Source of the DNA: Tragulus kanchil
Lineage: Eukaryota; Chordata; Mammalia; Artiodactyla; Tragulidae
Length of the DNA stretch: 64,000 nucleotides
Assembly: GCA_022376925.1 (NCBI GenBank)
Contig: JAIOJX010000025.1
Location: forward strand, 139,459,301 to 139,523,300
Direction of reading: 5' to 3'
How positions within the stretch are numbered: the stretch's first letter is position 1; every line of letters begins with the position of its first letter. Both the position numbers and the translations under genes were made by a program. Below the pieces are notes generated by a model. The model was not told the origin of the DNA, searched no databases, and saw nothing but the letters and a program-made list of their open reading frames with translations. Shown in pieces: positions 21,364-35,356 of this stretch.

Positions 21364-23573
21364 ACTTCAGGAGGAGCAAAAATTCTCTAAAAGGATCTGA
21401 AAATTGGGAAATACTTTGAGAGCCATCCCCTGGGTATTCAAGATGAGGACGAATCATGCTGTTAGCTGCCCCCTCTCTCTCTCCCAACTCTCTGAATACA
21501 CATATCCAACCCAGGGTGAACGGGCTCAGTCAATATCTGGACCCTTCCAAGAACCTAAATGCTTTTGTCAATTCTGCTACCAGGCCATGCCTCGAGTTCT
21601 ACAAGCTTTCTGTACCATGAACATCTGTATTGCTCTCTGACTCCTGTTGAGCTGACGGGGTTGAGAGGCAAAGGAGGAACCATTAGGAACAGTTTGTTGC
21701 ACAAACTATTATGCAAATTGAGGTTATGAAAGGTTATGAAAATCCTTGCTATTTCAAATGTCCTTGAACAAATGTTGACCCACAGAGACACCAAGTGGGG
21801 CGTGTTTTGTCTGGAAGTGAAGGACGCTGAAAATACTTGGGGCTGATCCAGTGGCAGATCCAACACCACCACACCCTCCGCCCCGACCCTGAAGAACCAC
21901 CACCCAACATATTCCATTGACAAGCAATTCACTGACTGAATTACCTTGCATTGCATGTACATCATGCAATTCAATTCTATCATGCAATTTAATTCCTGAA
22001 GATTCTGTTCTACCTCACAAGAGCAGTTGACAAAATGATTCTTTACTAAACAACTTCTAACTCTTTCCATGTTGCCTTTTTTTTTACCAAGAAGGTCAAA
22101 GCAGATCCAGAATTATTTCTGTTTTTAAGGATAAAGGAAACTTCTAGCTCATTTTGGGGCAGAAACGTCAAAATCAGTCCTCGAGGCCAAGCCAAGGGTA
22201 ACAGCATTGCCATCTAAATCATGCTCAGTGTTTGGATTTCATAAAAACAAGTCACCGAATATTTAAACGTATAGGGACAAATAACAGGATAGATTCATTT
22301 ATTTATTTATCCTTGTCTTTGTTCCAGTAAGGACTTCAGGCCACTCAAACATCTGTCTAGCAGACATCCTGTACAGAATAACGGCCCACTGCCTCTCTCC
22401 TCCCCTTCCCCAGCGTGGACAACTCCCGGCAGGACCCGAGCCGCTGCAGTGGTGTCTGGTGGCTGGAGTACTTCAGGAGGAGCAAAATTCTCTAAAAGGA
22501 TCTGAAAATTGGGAAATACTTTGAGAGCCATCCCCTGGGTATTCAAGATGAGGACGAATCATGCTGTTAGCTGCCCCCTCTCTCTCTCCCAACTCTCTGA
22601 ATACACATATCCAACCCAGGGTGAACGGGCTCAGTCAATATCTGGACCCTTCCAAGAACCTAAATGCTTTTGTCAATTCTGCTACCAGGCCATGCCTCGA
22701 GTTCTACAAGCTTTCTGTACCATGAACATCTGTATTGCTCTCTGACTCCTGTTGAGCTGACGGGGTTGAGAGGCAAAGGAGGAACCATTAGGAACAGTTT
22801 GTTGCACAAACTATTATGCAAATTGAGGTTATGAAAGGTTATGAAAATCCTTGCTATTTCAAATGTCCTTGAACAAATGTTGACCCACAGAGACACCAAG
22901 TGGACGTGTTTTGTCTGGAAGTGAAGGACGCTGAAAATACTTGGGGCTGATCCAGTGGCAGATCCAACACCACCACACCCTCCGCCCCGACCCTGAAGAA
23001 CCACCACCCAACATATTCCATTGACAAGCAATTCACTGACTGAATTACCTTGCATTGCATGTACATCATGCAATTCAATTCTATCATGCAATTTAATTCC
23101 TGAAGATTCTGTTCTACCTCACAAGAGCAGTTGACAAAATGATTCTTTACTAAACAACTTCTAACTCTTTCCATGTTGCCTTTTTTTTTACCAAGAAGGT
23201 CAAAGCAGATCCAGAATTATTTCTGTTTTTAAGGATAAAGGAAACTTCTAGCTCATTTTGGGGCAGAAACGTCAAAATCAGTCCTCGAGGCCAAGCCAAG
23301 GGTAACAGCATTGCCATCTAAATCATGCTCAGTGTTTGGATTTCATAAAAACAAGTCACCGAATATTTAAACGTATAGGGACAAATAACAGGATAGATTC
23401 ATTTATTTATTTATCCTTGTCTTTGTTCCAGTAAGGACTTCAGGCCACTCAAACATCTGTCTAGCAGACATCCTGTACAGAATAACGGCCCACTGCCTCT
23501 CTCCTCCCCTTCCCCAGCGTGGACAACTCCCGGCAGGACCCGAGCCGCTGCAGTGGTGTCTGGTGGCTGGAGT
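21364..23573 (+). repeat. Tandem block H (21364-22469 / 22470-23573)
   Basis: Offset 1106 bp, abutting. Small indels: AAAAATTCTC versus AAAATTCTC, and AGTGGGGCGTG versus AGTGGACGTG. Confidence 0.95.
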
Positions 23574-23817
23574 GGAAGGAGCCCATCCCAAGACTTTCCC
23601 CACCTCCAGCTCCCCCGACCTCTCTGTTTCAGAGGAGTGCCTCTAACCCAGGCTACTCCATGTTTCTTCCTTACCATTCTCAACTCAGTTAACTCTTATT
23701 CTATTTCATTTTATCTTTCCTAGCTCTAAATTTATTTTCTTGCTTCCTTATTTTTTTTATAATTCTTGCCTGGTAAGCTTAGGTGGTCTCTTCCTTTTAA
23801 TCATTCCTTGAAGGAAT

Positions 23818-23882
23818 GAGGAAGAAAAAGAAGGGAGGGAGACAGGAAGGAGAAGAAAGAGAAAATGAAATAAAGAAAGAAA
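23818..23882 (+). repeat. Purine-rich tract (GA-rich)
   Basis: About 65 nt that are almost all A or G. Non-coding. The rest of 23574-24047 shows nothing else. Confidence 0.7.
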
Positions 23883-24047
23883 CCTAGATCCTAAATGAAG
23901 TTGTAAAGAAGAAAGTTCCAAGTTTGGAAGAAAACTAAAATTCAATTAAGTGAATGTGTCACCTTAAAATCACCTGGGAAGAGTCAGATTCTCCTATGGA
24001 ATGCTCACCTAAGTCTACATTCTCTCCCCCACACACTTTCTTTCTTT

Positions 24048-24168
24048 TTTTTTTTTTTGGCCGTGCCATGTGGCATGAGGGGTCTTGCTTCCCCGACTAG
24101 GGGTTGAACCCACACCCATGCACTGGAGGCTCAGAGTCTTAACCCTTGGACGGCTGAGGAAGTTCCCA
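24048..24168 (-). mobile_element. CHR-type SINE fragment, antisense
   Basis: Poly(T) followed by GGCCGTGCCATGTGGCATG and a tRNA-like head ending in a GGAAGTTCCC-like terminus. This is the short form of the cetartiodactyl tRNA-Glu SINE and is well diverged. Confidence 0.65.
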
Positions 24169-24541
24169 CTCAGGGACTTTTAATTAAGTTCTAAAAGAAT
24201 GACGCATAGACTACAGACTCCTTGTTGCTACAAGTAGTAATGTTCTGAAAAGTCACTAAGGATACAGAAAAGGAAGACAGATTTAGATTTGATATATTTA
24301 AATTTGGAATATTTCAATTTGATTCTGAAGAATTAAAGGGCAGTTCCCCAAAAACACACAATGTCATGAGGAAAATATCTTGAAATAGAATTTTGAATTT
24401 GACAAGCAACTCACTTGAGCTGATCTTATATAAAATTGTAGTAGAGAGGACAGAGTTAAAATTTGTTGTCCTATAAAAAGCATGAGAATATGATAAAGGA
24501 AATATGTGAACAATTTCCTAGTCTCTTACAGAGCACAAAAC

Positions 24542-26762
24542 ACTCCTTAGACATGACCTGAGAGGCCCTTACCATGTTACCATTAAACAAACAAAGAAAA
24601 ACCCCAAAGTTCTTTTGGGGAGAGAACTTGGCCCTGGATGCTTGTCTACTGCATATAGTTCACAGACCTTAGACAAACTACTTAACCATACATGTGGAAG
24701 AAACCGGGGCAGCCCTGAGAATTTACTTTTAGGTTGGAGGTGAATGTACCCATCATGAATGTGCCCTAGAGCACAGTCGTATGGCATCTTTGACATCCAT
24801 GAGGTTTTGGGGTTCCACTACCTGGTCCTGGGAGCTCTCATACCCCACAAATCAGTCCACGGCATGATCTCATCTACCTACATGCAAAGGACACGACTCA
24901 TAACAAAGCTCATTCTCCCAGTGAGGAAGAAAAATAGAGCTTTGTTATAAGGGTATCAGGAGTTACCTAGCTAGCTAATTTTGTAATCTGAAAAAGCTGC
25001 ACAGAAGATGTTAGGATAGACCATGTTTTGGAGCTAAATACACATACTTCATTGAACCTAGGAAATGCTCAAAAGTCAAATCCTCCCTAAAGTCAATTTT
25101 TGTCCAGTTTTGTTACTATCTTATTCAACCACATTTCCCCCTTCATTATCTTCTTCATTCTCTTCATTGTCTCTCCCACGTCTATCCCACAGAAGCACTC
25201 TTCTTTCTTATTTTCAAAACTTATTCTCTGCTTCTAGCATCCATGCTCCCTCTCTCATTATAAGCTTCTTACCATTTCTAGAACCTCGGCTTAAATTGCC
25301 TACTTGGGATGTTCTCCTTCTTCTCATCTATTATCTACATCCCATTCTTTATTTGGGATTCTGAGGCTGAAAGTTCACCTCCCTTTGGACATGCTTTGTT
25401 TTTATAGTTCCAGTTTCCACCTATGTCTTCTCCGAAACCGTGCTGGGCTCAGAGTTAGTGTCATGCAGCTTACTGCACCATGGTTCGGTAATGCTTTTCC
25501 CAGCAGGGCTAACTGAAGAATGCCCGTGTCCTGTTAGAGTCATAACACAGCGGGAAACTGTGGAATCAGATGTGTTTCCTGTTCATTGGCAGGAGGGACA
25601 GACCAGACTGCATGTAGTGGGAAAAAGGGCAGCAGAAAACTCAGAACATAATACTCCTTAGACATGACCTGAGAGGCCCTTACCATGTTACCATTAAACA
25701 AACAAAGAAAAACCCCAAAGTTCTTTTGGGAGAGAACTTGCCCTGGATGCTTGTCTACTGCATATAGTTCACAGACCTTAGACAAACTACTTAACCATAC
25801 ATGTGGAAGAAACCGGGGCAGCCCTGAGAATTTACTTTTAGGTTGGAGGTGAATGTACCCATCATGAATGTGCCCTAGAGCACAGTCGTATGGCATCTTT
25901 GACATCCATGAGGTTTTGGGGTTCCACTACCTGGTCCTGGGAGCTCTCATACCCCACAAATCAGTCCACGGCATGATCTCATCTACCTACATGCAAAGGA
26001 CACGACTCATAACAAAGCTCATTCTCCCAGTGAGGAAGAAAAATAGAGCTTTGTTATAAGGGTATCAGGAGTTACCTAGCTAGCTAATTTTGTAATCTGA
26101 AAAAGCTGCACAGAAGATGTTAGGATAGACCATGTTTTGGAGCTAAATACACATACTTCATTGAACCTAGGAAATGCTCAAAAGTCAAATCCTCCCTAAA
26201 GTCAATTTTTGTCCAGTTTTGTTACTATCTTATTCAACCACATTTCCCCCTTCATTATCTTCTTCATTCTCTTCATTGTCTCTCCCACGTCTATCCCACA
26301 GAAGCACTCTTCTTTCTTATTTTCAAAACTTATTCTCTGCTTCTAGCATCCATGCTCCCTCTCTCATTATAAGCTTCTTACCATTTCTAGAACCTCGGCT
26401 TAAATTGCCTACTTGGGATGTTCTCCTTCTTCTCATCTATTATCTACATCCCATTCTTTATTTGGGATTCTGAGGCTGAAAGTTCACCTCCCTTTGGACA
26501 TGCTTTGTTTTTATAGTTCCAGTTTCCACCTATGTCTTCTCCGAAACCGTGCTGGGCTCAGAGTTAGTGTCATGCAGCTTACTGCACCATGGTTCGGTAA
26601 TGCTTTTCCCAGCAGGGCTAACTGAAGAATGCCCGTGTCCTGTTAGAGTCATAACACAGCGGGAAACTGTGGAATCAGATGTGTTTCCTGTTCATTGGCA
26701 GGAGGGACAGACCAGACTGCATGTAGTGGGAAAAAGGGCAGCAGAAAACTCAGAACATAATA
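24542..26762 (+). repeat. Tandem block I (24542-25652 / 25653-26762)
   Basis: Offset 1111 bp. Single-G indels lie early in copy 2 (TTTTGGGGAGAG versus TTTTGGGAGAG; TTGGCCCTGG versus TTGCCCTGG). Confidence 0.95.
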
Positions 26763-27755
26763 TGCCTAGTTATATGGAACTAAGAAGACAGCCACTATCT
26801 TGAAAATACACCAGGTACATGTTGCCAAGGTAACCAATCAACATGGTGCTCTAGTCGCTTCTTACTTATCAACTCAAAGATTATTCATGTGCTTTTTGAA
26901 TCTTCTACTTGACTTCTTCTTCCTTCTTGGCTACTGCCTACTCACCAACGAATCTGCCTGTGATCAGGGATGCAAAATCATTTAAATATATGCTAGCCAA
27001 GCAAGTCCCAGGGAGAAAGGTAAATCTGCTGTGGGGAAAGGATCATCAGTCATCTTCACATCACAAACAGGGCCTCTGCAGTATGCTGGGTTATAATACT
27101 GCCATGATAGTGCTCCCTGAGTACTGATGACCGTGGCTAAGAGAGTCAAGTATAAAGACTTCTCCAAGTTATGGCAGATGTGCAGACCACACTCATCTTG
27201 TCTCTTAATAACGCTGGGTCCTAAAATAGCTCAGAGAGTCTGTGCGTTCATACCAAAAAAGGAGGGTTTAAGAACGAAGTGAGACACCACATATGGAGAT
27301 AAAGAGTTCCGACAACTTGCCAAAAATCCCCAGATTGGATTCTGATAACACACTGAAGGGGAAAGTACCAAACAAAAGTACGAAATGGGAAAAGAATAGT
27401 AGGAAGGCGCTACGGCCAAGCGGGGGAAGAGGATGAGGCACATGGACACTTCCTGATATTAAACAGGGGAAGCAGGGACTGAATGGCTAATTAAATGGCA
27501 GAGCCATCTGCCAAGGCAAGTCATTCCGGGAACTTTTGGAGGTGGGGCAACGCAGCGGCTGACCCTAGGGAGGGGAATCTGGCACACAGTCTCCGGGGCA
27601 CCAGCTGAGGGCACCGAGGACAGGAGAAGAAAGCACTATCTCGTAAGAAGCATAGGCCAGATGTAATCTCAGGGTTTTGGTTTAAGGCAAAGGCATCTGG
27701 TTATGGTTGCTTCTGTTGGTCATCTACATGTTAGTGGGAGTGAAGATCCAAGGGT
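26763..27755. other. Non-coding, nothing recognised
   Basis: Intronic stretch without a clear repeat, exon or RNA gene. Short open frames show no codon or protein similarity I recognise. Confidence 0.5.
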
Positions 27756-27765
27756 TTATCATGAT

Positions 27766-27980
27766 ACTTTTGCTCATGTTCAGTTCCTTCAGTCATGTCT
27801 GTCTATTTGTGACCCCATACACTGTAGCCCACAAGGCTCCTCTGTCCATGGAATTCTCTAGGCAAGAATACTGGAGTGGTGACCATTTCCTGCTCCAGGG
27901 GACCATCCCAACCCAGGAATTTAACCTGCGTCTCCTGCATTGCAGGTGGATTCTTTACTGATGAGCCACTGGGGAAGCCC
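27766..27980 (-). mobile_element. Bov-tA SINE, antisense
   Basis: Reverse of the Bov-tA layout: TCAGTCATGTCTGTCTATTTG near the left end and CACTGGGGAAGCCC at the right. The target-site duplication TTATCATGAT is at 27756-27765 and 27981-27990. Confidence 0.9.
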
Positions 27981-28104
27981 TTATCATGATGGGGCTCTCT
28001 CGGGTAAAAGTATATGAGAAATGCATCCTTTTCTTAAGATACAATGTATTGAGGTGAGATAGGGGATGTTTACCATATAAGGTGACAGATTGTGATGAGT
28101 TTGC

Positions 28105-28310
28105 TACATGGATTTTGGAATCAGGAATTCTGCTCCACCACCTCTCAGTTATGTGACACTGAACAAGTTATTTGAAGTCTTCTCAATTTATTCATCTGTG
28201 AAATGGGATAATACCTAAGTCATTTGATTATTACAAAGATCAAACAAAGATATGGCAATTAGCACAGGACCCGGCATGGGGTAAACATTCAGAAAGTATT
28301 AGTTGCTTCT
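28105..28310 (+). mobile_element. MIR SINE
   Basis: GGATTTTGGAATCAGGAATTC, AGTTATGTGACACTGAACAAG and CATCTGTGAAATGGGATAATAC are the MIR core phrases, in sense orientation. Confidence 0.6.
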
Positions 28311-29646
28311 TTAGTTTCAAAGTAAATCTTTATGAGTGAAGCAGATACACATTGCTTCTTCAGAGAATGGTGAGGACACAAGGCTTGGGCCTGGGGTGGC
28401 TGGGAAAGGAGGTGGTATCTTAGCAGGCCCTGAAATTCAGAAGTTGGCCTCCTCTCAAGGAAAGGTTTTCACCTTTGGAGACCTGCCTGAGCAGAGGTGT
28501 GGAGGTGGGAAAACATGGGCTGGCTGATGGAACATCAAGCCTCCCAGCCTGCCTGGGGGAGAGCGCAGTAGAGAAGTTGAGATCTGGGCACAGGGGAGGC
28601 ACAGGAGGTGGGGCTTGTGGTCCAGTGGCTCTCTGCATGTTGATGAGACCAGATTCCAGTGGCGTTTTGGAAGCTGACTTTCGAGACCTTTACAGCAGGA
28701 TAGGGACAGGCTGGAGATTAGGAGCCAAAATCACAGCGGTGGTAATGGGAACAGAGAGGAAAGGGGTGGACTTGAGAGATTATTCAGAAGAACCCACACT
28801 ACCCAGGAACTGACTGCATGTGGGGAGGAGGGAATGAGGCAAAAGGTCTGAGATGAGGCTGCAGCACCATGAGGAGAAGCCGAATCTGAGGCGGCACCTC
28901 GGGCCATGAGGAGGTTCTGAACCCCACAGAGAGAAAGAAAACAGACTGGGGGATGAGGGGGACCAAGGTAAACGTTCATCTGCCCGCTGCTGACACCGGC
29001 CCGTCCTCACCCGATCTACCCCAGGCAGAGCAGGGAGCAGAGACCTGAGACACCACTTAGCAACCGGCCACTTGTCTGCAGGGCCAGGTCACCTGAGAGC
29101 AGACTTCCTGGTATGATACAACCCTACTGATGGACCCTGAGCATTACATTTCCTGGCTGACAGCTGGTGACCTCTGGGTTAACGAGATACCCCATTTCAG
29201 CTCCAATCTTTGGTGCAGACAATTTTCCTCGTCTCCCGTTGCTGCAGTAGACATCATAGCATTTTGATGCCTTTCTATGATGGTGAATCTGTCTCAACAT
29301 GATTATAAGTTTGAACTGACTGTGGAACATACACAGAAATTTTCTTCTGAGGACTTGTTGCCTGCAAACCAATCTCCTACTCGATGATGTTGTTGTTCTC
29401 CCCTAACACGTAAGAGCCTGGCACAAAATGAAGAGAATAAGGACCAAGGGTCTGACTGCCATGCACAGATGAGATTAGCATGAGTTCTGAGATTATCCTC
29501 GGAGGAATGCTGCACTAGGCAGAAGAAATCTGTGAAAGATTCAAAGCCACGTCCAGACATGTGAAGTGGAGAGATCACCTGGGTAGCTGCGTGGTGGCTG
29601 GGCGAACCTGGGGCTGTGTCAGAGCATTGCCAAGGGGTGAGCTCAT
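28311..29646. other. Non-coding, nothing recognised
   Basis: Moderately GC-rich intronic stretch. Short open frames on both strands look like chance. No splice-flanked exon found. Confidence 0.5.
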
Positions 29647-31844
29647 GAATTCGGCAGAGCTCCCACAGAAGCTGAAATAGCTAAACCGCCATCACAGTGC
29701 CAGGCCGACTGATGCCCGCACAAGCTAAATGAGCGGGCTACGTTTTTATTTGGTTTGAGCCGATGGAAGAACTGACTTCCTACAGAGCACCTTTATGATG
29801 GGAAACTCCCCAGTTACGTAAGTGTACCTCGTTCACGCTAATGGAGCCTTGGAAATACTTTTGTTTTTTTCCCTACATTGCATGGGCTTGTCCTATCTGG
29901 ACTGTGACTCACCGGGAACCCAAGATGTTAAGATCTGGGGTCACTTTTTCCTAGTCTGCGAGCACAGAACTCGGTGGGGAAGTTTCCACAGGAGGGCACT
30001 TACTGCCACCTGAATCTGGGCTTCCTAGAAACCCAGAGAGCAAGGTCCCCCAGGACACTTCATCTTTGCGTCCCTGCCTCCCAGTGCCTGGCATCGTCAG
30101 GCATCAGGAGTGTTTCCTGAACCGACCTGCAAGCAGTAAGAGGAGGTCTTCTGGAACCTGGAGGCTCACCCACCCACAAAGCTTCATCTCTGTCCACAGG
30201 CACTGGGCTGTCTGACAGGGTTGCAGTCTGGGCAGATCCAGAGGAAAAGATGTTCTTGAACCTCTGGCCCTGGAGGGAAGGATATGAGGGACTGCCAGGT
30301 GGCCTGCAAGTTCAGGAGGGTTGGACTGGCTAAGCCTGGTGCCTAGAACATTTTGGAACGCTGAAGAAGGCTGAGGCCTGAGCTCCCAGGAGGCCCTGGG
30401 AGGATACCCCTACAGGGCCACTCCTGCTGTTCATGTCCACTAGAGAGGCTGGCTTCCAGTGAGCTTCCCACCAGGGCTTTAGGAGAAGACTAAAGGTCTT
30501 AAACTCCTTGAGAACTAGACAAGCCCTCAGCTCTACTTCATTCAAGGAAGTGACTTCCATGGTAGGAGTCCCAGGAAATCCCTCTGGCCAGGCTGACAGC
30601 TCTGGGAGCAGCCTGTGGGAACTGACAAAGCAGCACAGGGTCACCCTTTAGATCAGGCGTTACCAAAAAGAGGAGATTTGTTCAAAGCCTCTGGGAGGTC
30701 CTCATGCAGGTTGGAAGAGATCTTGCAGAGGGGTGTCTCAAGCATGCAAGGTATAGAATTCGCAGAGCTCCCACAGAAGCTGAAATAGCTAAACCGCCAT
30801 CACAGTGCCAGGCGACTGATGCCCGCACAAGCTAAATGAGCGGGCTACGTTTTATTTGGTTTGAGCCGATGGAAGAACTGACTTCCTACAGAGCACCTTT
30901 ATGATGGGAAACTCCCCAGTTACGTAAGTGTACCTCGTTCACGCTAATGGAGCCTTGGAAATACTTTTGTTTTTTTCCCTACATTGCATGGGCTTGTCCT
31001 ATCTGGACTGTGACTCACCGGGAACCCAAGATGTTAAGATCTGGGGTCACTTTTTCCTAGTCTGCGAGCACAGAACTCGGTGGGGAAGTTTCCACAGGAG
31101 GGCACTTACTGCCACCTGAATCTGGGCTTCCTAGAAACCCAGAGAGCAAGGTCCCCCAGGACACTTCATCTTTGCGTCCCTGCCTCCCAGTGCCTGGCAT
31201 CGTCAGGCATCAGGAGTGTTTCCTGAACCGACCTGCAAGCAGTAAGAGGAGGTCTTCTGGAACCTGGAGGCTCACCCACCCACAAAGCTTCATCTCTGTC
31301 CACAGGCACTGGGCTGTCTGACAGGGTTGCAGTCTGGGCAGATCCAGAGGAAAAGATGTTCTTGAACCTCTGGCCCTGGAGGGAAGGATATGGGGGACTG
31401 CCAGGTGGCCTGCAAGTTCAGGAGGGTTGGACTGGCTAAGCCTGGTGCCTAGAACATTTTGGAACGCTGAAGAAGGCTGAGGCCTGAGCTCCCAGGAGGC
31501 CCTGGGAGGATACCCCTACAGGGCCACTCCTGCTGTTCATGTCCACTAGAGAGGCTGGCTTCCAGTGAGCTTCCCACCAGGGCTTTAGGAGAAGACTAAA
31601 GGTCTTAAACTCCTTGAGAACTAGACAAGCCCTCAGCTCTACTTCATTCAAGGAAGTGACTTCCATGGTAGGAGTCCCAGGAAATCCCTCTGGCCAGGCT
31701 GACAGCTCTGGGAGCAGCCTGTGGGAACTGACAAAGCAGCACAGGGTCACCCTTTAGATCAGGCGTTACCAAAAAGAGGAGATTTGTTCAAAGCCTCTGG
31801 GAGGTCCTCATGCAGGTTGGAAGAGATCTTGCAGAGGGGTGTCT
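29647..31844 (+). repeat. Tandem block J (29647-30738 / 30756-31844)
   Basis: Offset about 1106-1109 bp, with 17 bp of filler (30739-30755). Single-base indels lie in the first 80 bp of copy 2 (TTCGGCAG/TTCGCAG, GGCCGACT/GGCGACT). Confidence 0.95.
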
Positions 31845-32082
31845 GCAGGAACAGACACCAGACACACAGCTAAGAGCGCAAGCCCAGGCCATCCTGGGAA
31901 CTGGCCTCCAAGAAGGATCCTGTCTAGCAGTAGCTGCCAAGCCTGGCTGCTCCCTGGCTTCCTCCAGGAGTGTTTAACTCGACATACCCAGGCCTAGGCT
32001 GCACTCCCAGTTTCTTGGTCTGGGTGTGGGGCCTGGCACTCAAATTTTTTCTCCATTCCCCAGGTAGAACCACTCAATTAAA

Positions 32083-33160
32083 ACACAGTTGCACTTTTGG
32101 TTCAAGGTGGCAGAGTAGAAGGACGTGAGCTCATCTCTTCCCCGAGAGCACCCAAATCACAACTAGCTGTTGAACAGCTATCAACGGGAGGATGCTGGTA
32201 CCCACAAGAAAAAGATACCCCACATTCAAAGACAAAGAAGAAGACACAGCAATATGGTAGGAGGGGCGCAATCATGATAAAATCAAATCCCATACCTGCC
32301 ACGTGGGTGACCCACAAACTGGAGTACAATAATACCAAAGAAGTTCTCCCGCTGCTGTGAGGGTTTGGAACCCCACTTCAGGCTTCCCAGCCTGGGGACA
32401 AGACAAAGGGACTGGGAATTCCCCAGGGAACCTGACCTAGAGGGCCAGTGGGATTTGATTACAAGACTTACACAGGCCTGAGGGAAACACAGACTCCAGT
32501 CTGAGATGGCGCAAACAAAACCTTGTGCATACCAAGACTCAGAGGAAAGGAGCAATGGCTCCACAGGAGACTGAACCAAAACTACTTGCTGGTGTTGGAT
32601 AATAGATGAAAACTCCCCAACACAGGAGAGGAAATAGTCAACCAAGTCCAGAAAACACAGAGTCCCAGGCAGGATAAACCCAAGGAGGAACACACTAAGA
32701 CACAGAGTAATCAAAGTGACAAAAATTAAAGACAGGGATAAAATGTTAAAAGCAACAAGGGGAAAACAACAAATAACATACAAGGGAACTCCCATAAGGC
32801 TATAATCTGATTTCTCAACAGCAACTCTACAAGCCAGAAGGGAATGGCATGGCGTATTTAAAGTGAGGAAAGGGAAGAGCCTACAACCAAGAGTACTCTA
32901 CCCAGCAAGCCTCTTCTTCACATCTGGAGAAATCAAAACCTTTCCAGACAAGCACGAATTAAGAGAATTGAGGACTACCAAACCAGATTTACAACAAATG
33001 CTAAAGGAACTTCCCTAGGCAGAAAACAAGAGAAGGAAAATCATCAGCTACAGAAAATAAACCCCAAACAACTAAGAAAATGGTAATAGGATCATGTATA
33101 TTGATAAATACCTTAAATGTAAATGGATTAAATGCACCAACCAAAAGACATAGACTGATT
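32083..33160 (+). mobile_element. L1 5' region fragment (5' UTR joined to ORF1/ORF2 linker region)
   Basis: Begins TTTTGGTTCAAGGTGGCAGAG, continues with L1 5' UTR-like text, and passes near 32690 into the region CTACAAGCCAGAAGGGAATG ... AAATGTAAATGGATTAAATGC that precedes ORF2. ORF1 itself is missing, and the element stops abruptly at 33158, where tandem block K starts. No usable reading frame. Confidence 0.6.
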
Positions 33161-33400
33161 GAGCAGATGAAGACATGTGCGTGTACACACTCGTACCTAC
33201 CATAGCACTCTGCCTGACCCCCCCAGATTGTGTGTAATGTTTCTATATTATTAGGTTAATCTTGTTCCCATTATGGTTTGTAATTGTAATTATCTTTTAT
33301 TTTTTGTATGGCTATTGTTTTCTTTGTATGGCTATTGATTGTGAAAACTGATAAACATCTTTTACTACTGTGATTAAGTAACTATTACTCACTCAACACT

Positions 33401-33700
33401 TTTTTGGGGGTGGGGGCGGGTTGGGGAGGGAGGGGGCGGGCAGACCACTTCTGTTGGTCTTTCATTTATCTATTTTCATCCATCTTTGTTCTTTGGCCGG
33501 TGTGGGCCTCCATGACGGTGGCCTCTGTTGTCGCAGAGCACCGGCTCTGGGCGCATGCGCTCCAGAGCTCCGGCTCGGTAATTGGACACACGGGTCCAGC
33601 CGCTCCGCAGCACGTGGGATCTTCCCAGGCCAGGGATCGAACTGGCGCCCCTTGCACTGCAAGACAGTGTCCTTACCCACTGGACCACCAGGGAAGCCTA
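33401..33700 (-). mobile_element. CHR-related SINE, antisense (copied at 34504-34800)
   Basis: Young copy with an intact tRNA-like head and body. The tail is short, with a long G4-capable run at 33406-33440 and no clear TCTTT. The target-site duplication CACTCAACACT is at 33390-33400 and 33702-33712. The second copy at 34504-34800 is part of tandem block K, not a second insertion: it has the same duplication and the same flanks. Confidence 0.85.
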
Positions 33701-34080
33701 TCACTCAACACTATTGTATCATGATTGGTCAACAGAAAAATGATAGAATTCTATATCACCACAATTACCATGTAACAGAAAAATCTGTAATCACTTTTTA
33801 AAATCCAGATACATATCAGAATTGTACTGGAAATTTTTGGAAAAATACCAATGATAAGGTATTGCTTTTTTTGCCAGAGCTCCAGATATGTTTCTAATGA
33901 ATAGCCATGTTCAAAAACAACTGGCCTATATGAGGATCTTTTATTAATTTTATACTTTTTCTATTTCATACTCAGGGCTCTCATTTCATTTAGTTTGTTT
34001 TCCAATTTCTCCATCTCTTTGTTTTGATGTTCTTTCTCAAGCCTTTATCAAGCACAGTAGAAAAGCTTTTGTATACATGC

Positions 34081-34082
34081 AT

Positions 34083-34125
<43 letters not shown>

Positions 34126-34126
34126 T
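34081..34126 (+). repeat. (ATTT)n microsatellite (copied at 35183-35228)
   Basis: 46 bp, about 11.5 perfect units. The second copy in block K has the same length. Confidence 0.95.
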
Positions 34127-35184
34127 AGGACTTACGGATTTCTGCCTAACTAAAAATTTTATGACATTTTGGTTCCACTTGCTTGACTTAGTAATAATAG
34201 AATGCTAGATTTCTAATTTAAAAAAACAGATATGCAACAAACAACAAAGGCTCAAAAGACATTGAGCAGATGAAGACATGTGCGTGTACACACTCGTACC
34301 TACCATAGCACTCTGCCTGACCCCCCCAGATTGTGTGTAATGTTTCTATATTATTAGGTTAATCTTGTTCCCATTATGGTTTGTAATTGTAATTATCTTT
34401 TATTTTTTGTATGGCTATTGTTTTCTTTGTATGGCTATTGATTGTGAAAACTGATAAACATCTTTTACTACTGTGATTAAGTAACTATTACTCACTCAAC
34501 ACTTTTTTGGGGGTGGGGGCGGGTTGGGGAGGGAGGCGGGCTGACCACTTCTATTGGTCTTTCATTTATCTATTTTCATCCATCTTTGTTCTTTGGCCGG
34601 TGTGGGCCTCCATGACGGTGGCCTCTGTTGTCGCAGAGCACCGGCTCTGGGCGCATGCGCTCCAGAGCTCCGGCTCGGTAATTGGACACACGGGTCCAGC
34701 CGCTCCGCAGCACGTGGGATCTTCCCAGGCCAGGGATCGAACTGGCGCCCCTTGCACTGCAAGACAGTGTCCTTACCCACTGGACCACCAGGGAAGCCTA
34801 TCACTCAACACTATTGTATCATGATTGGTCAACAGAAAAATGATAGAATTCTATATCACCACAATTACCATGTAACAGAAAAATCTGTAATCACTTTTTA
34901 AAATCCAGATACATATCAGAATTGTACGGGAAAATTTTTTGGAAAAATACCAATGATAAGGTATTGCTTTTTTTGCCAGAGCTCCAGATATGTTTCTAAT
35001 GAATAGCCATGTTCAAAAACAACTGGCCTATATGAGGATCTTTTATTAATTTTATACTTTTTCTATTTCATACTCAGGGCTCTCATTTCATTTAGTTTGT
35101 TTTCCAATTTCTCCATCTCTTTGTTTTGATGTTCTTTCTCAAGCCTTTATCAAGCACAGTAGAAAAGCTTTTGTATACATGCAT

Positions 35185-35227
<43 letters not shown>

Positions 35228-35356
35228 TAGGACTTACGGATTTCTGCCTAACTAAAAATTTTATGACATTTTGGTTCCACTTGCTTGACTTAGTAATAAT
35301 AGAATGCTAGATTTCTAATTTAAAAAAACAGATATGCAACAAACAACAAAGGCTCA

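Larger units (their letters stand above)
33159..35356 (+). repeat. Tandem block K (33159-34254 / 34262-35356)
   Basis: Offset 1103 bp. Contains a young SINE and an ATTT microsatellite in both copies. The short stretch at 34255-34261 echoes the sequence just left of copy 1 with a deletion. Confidence 0.95.
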
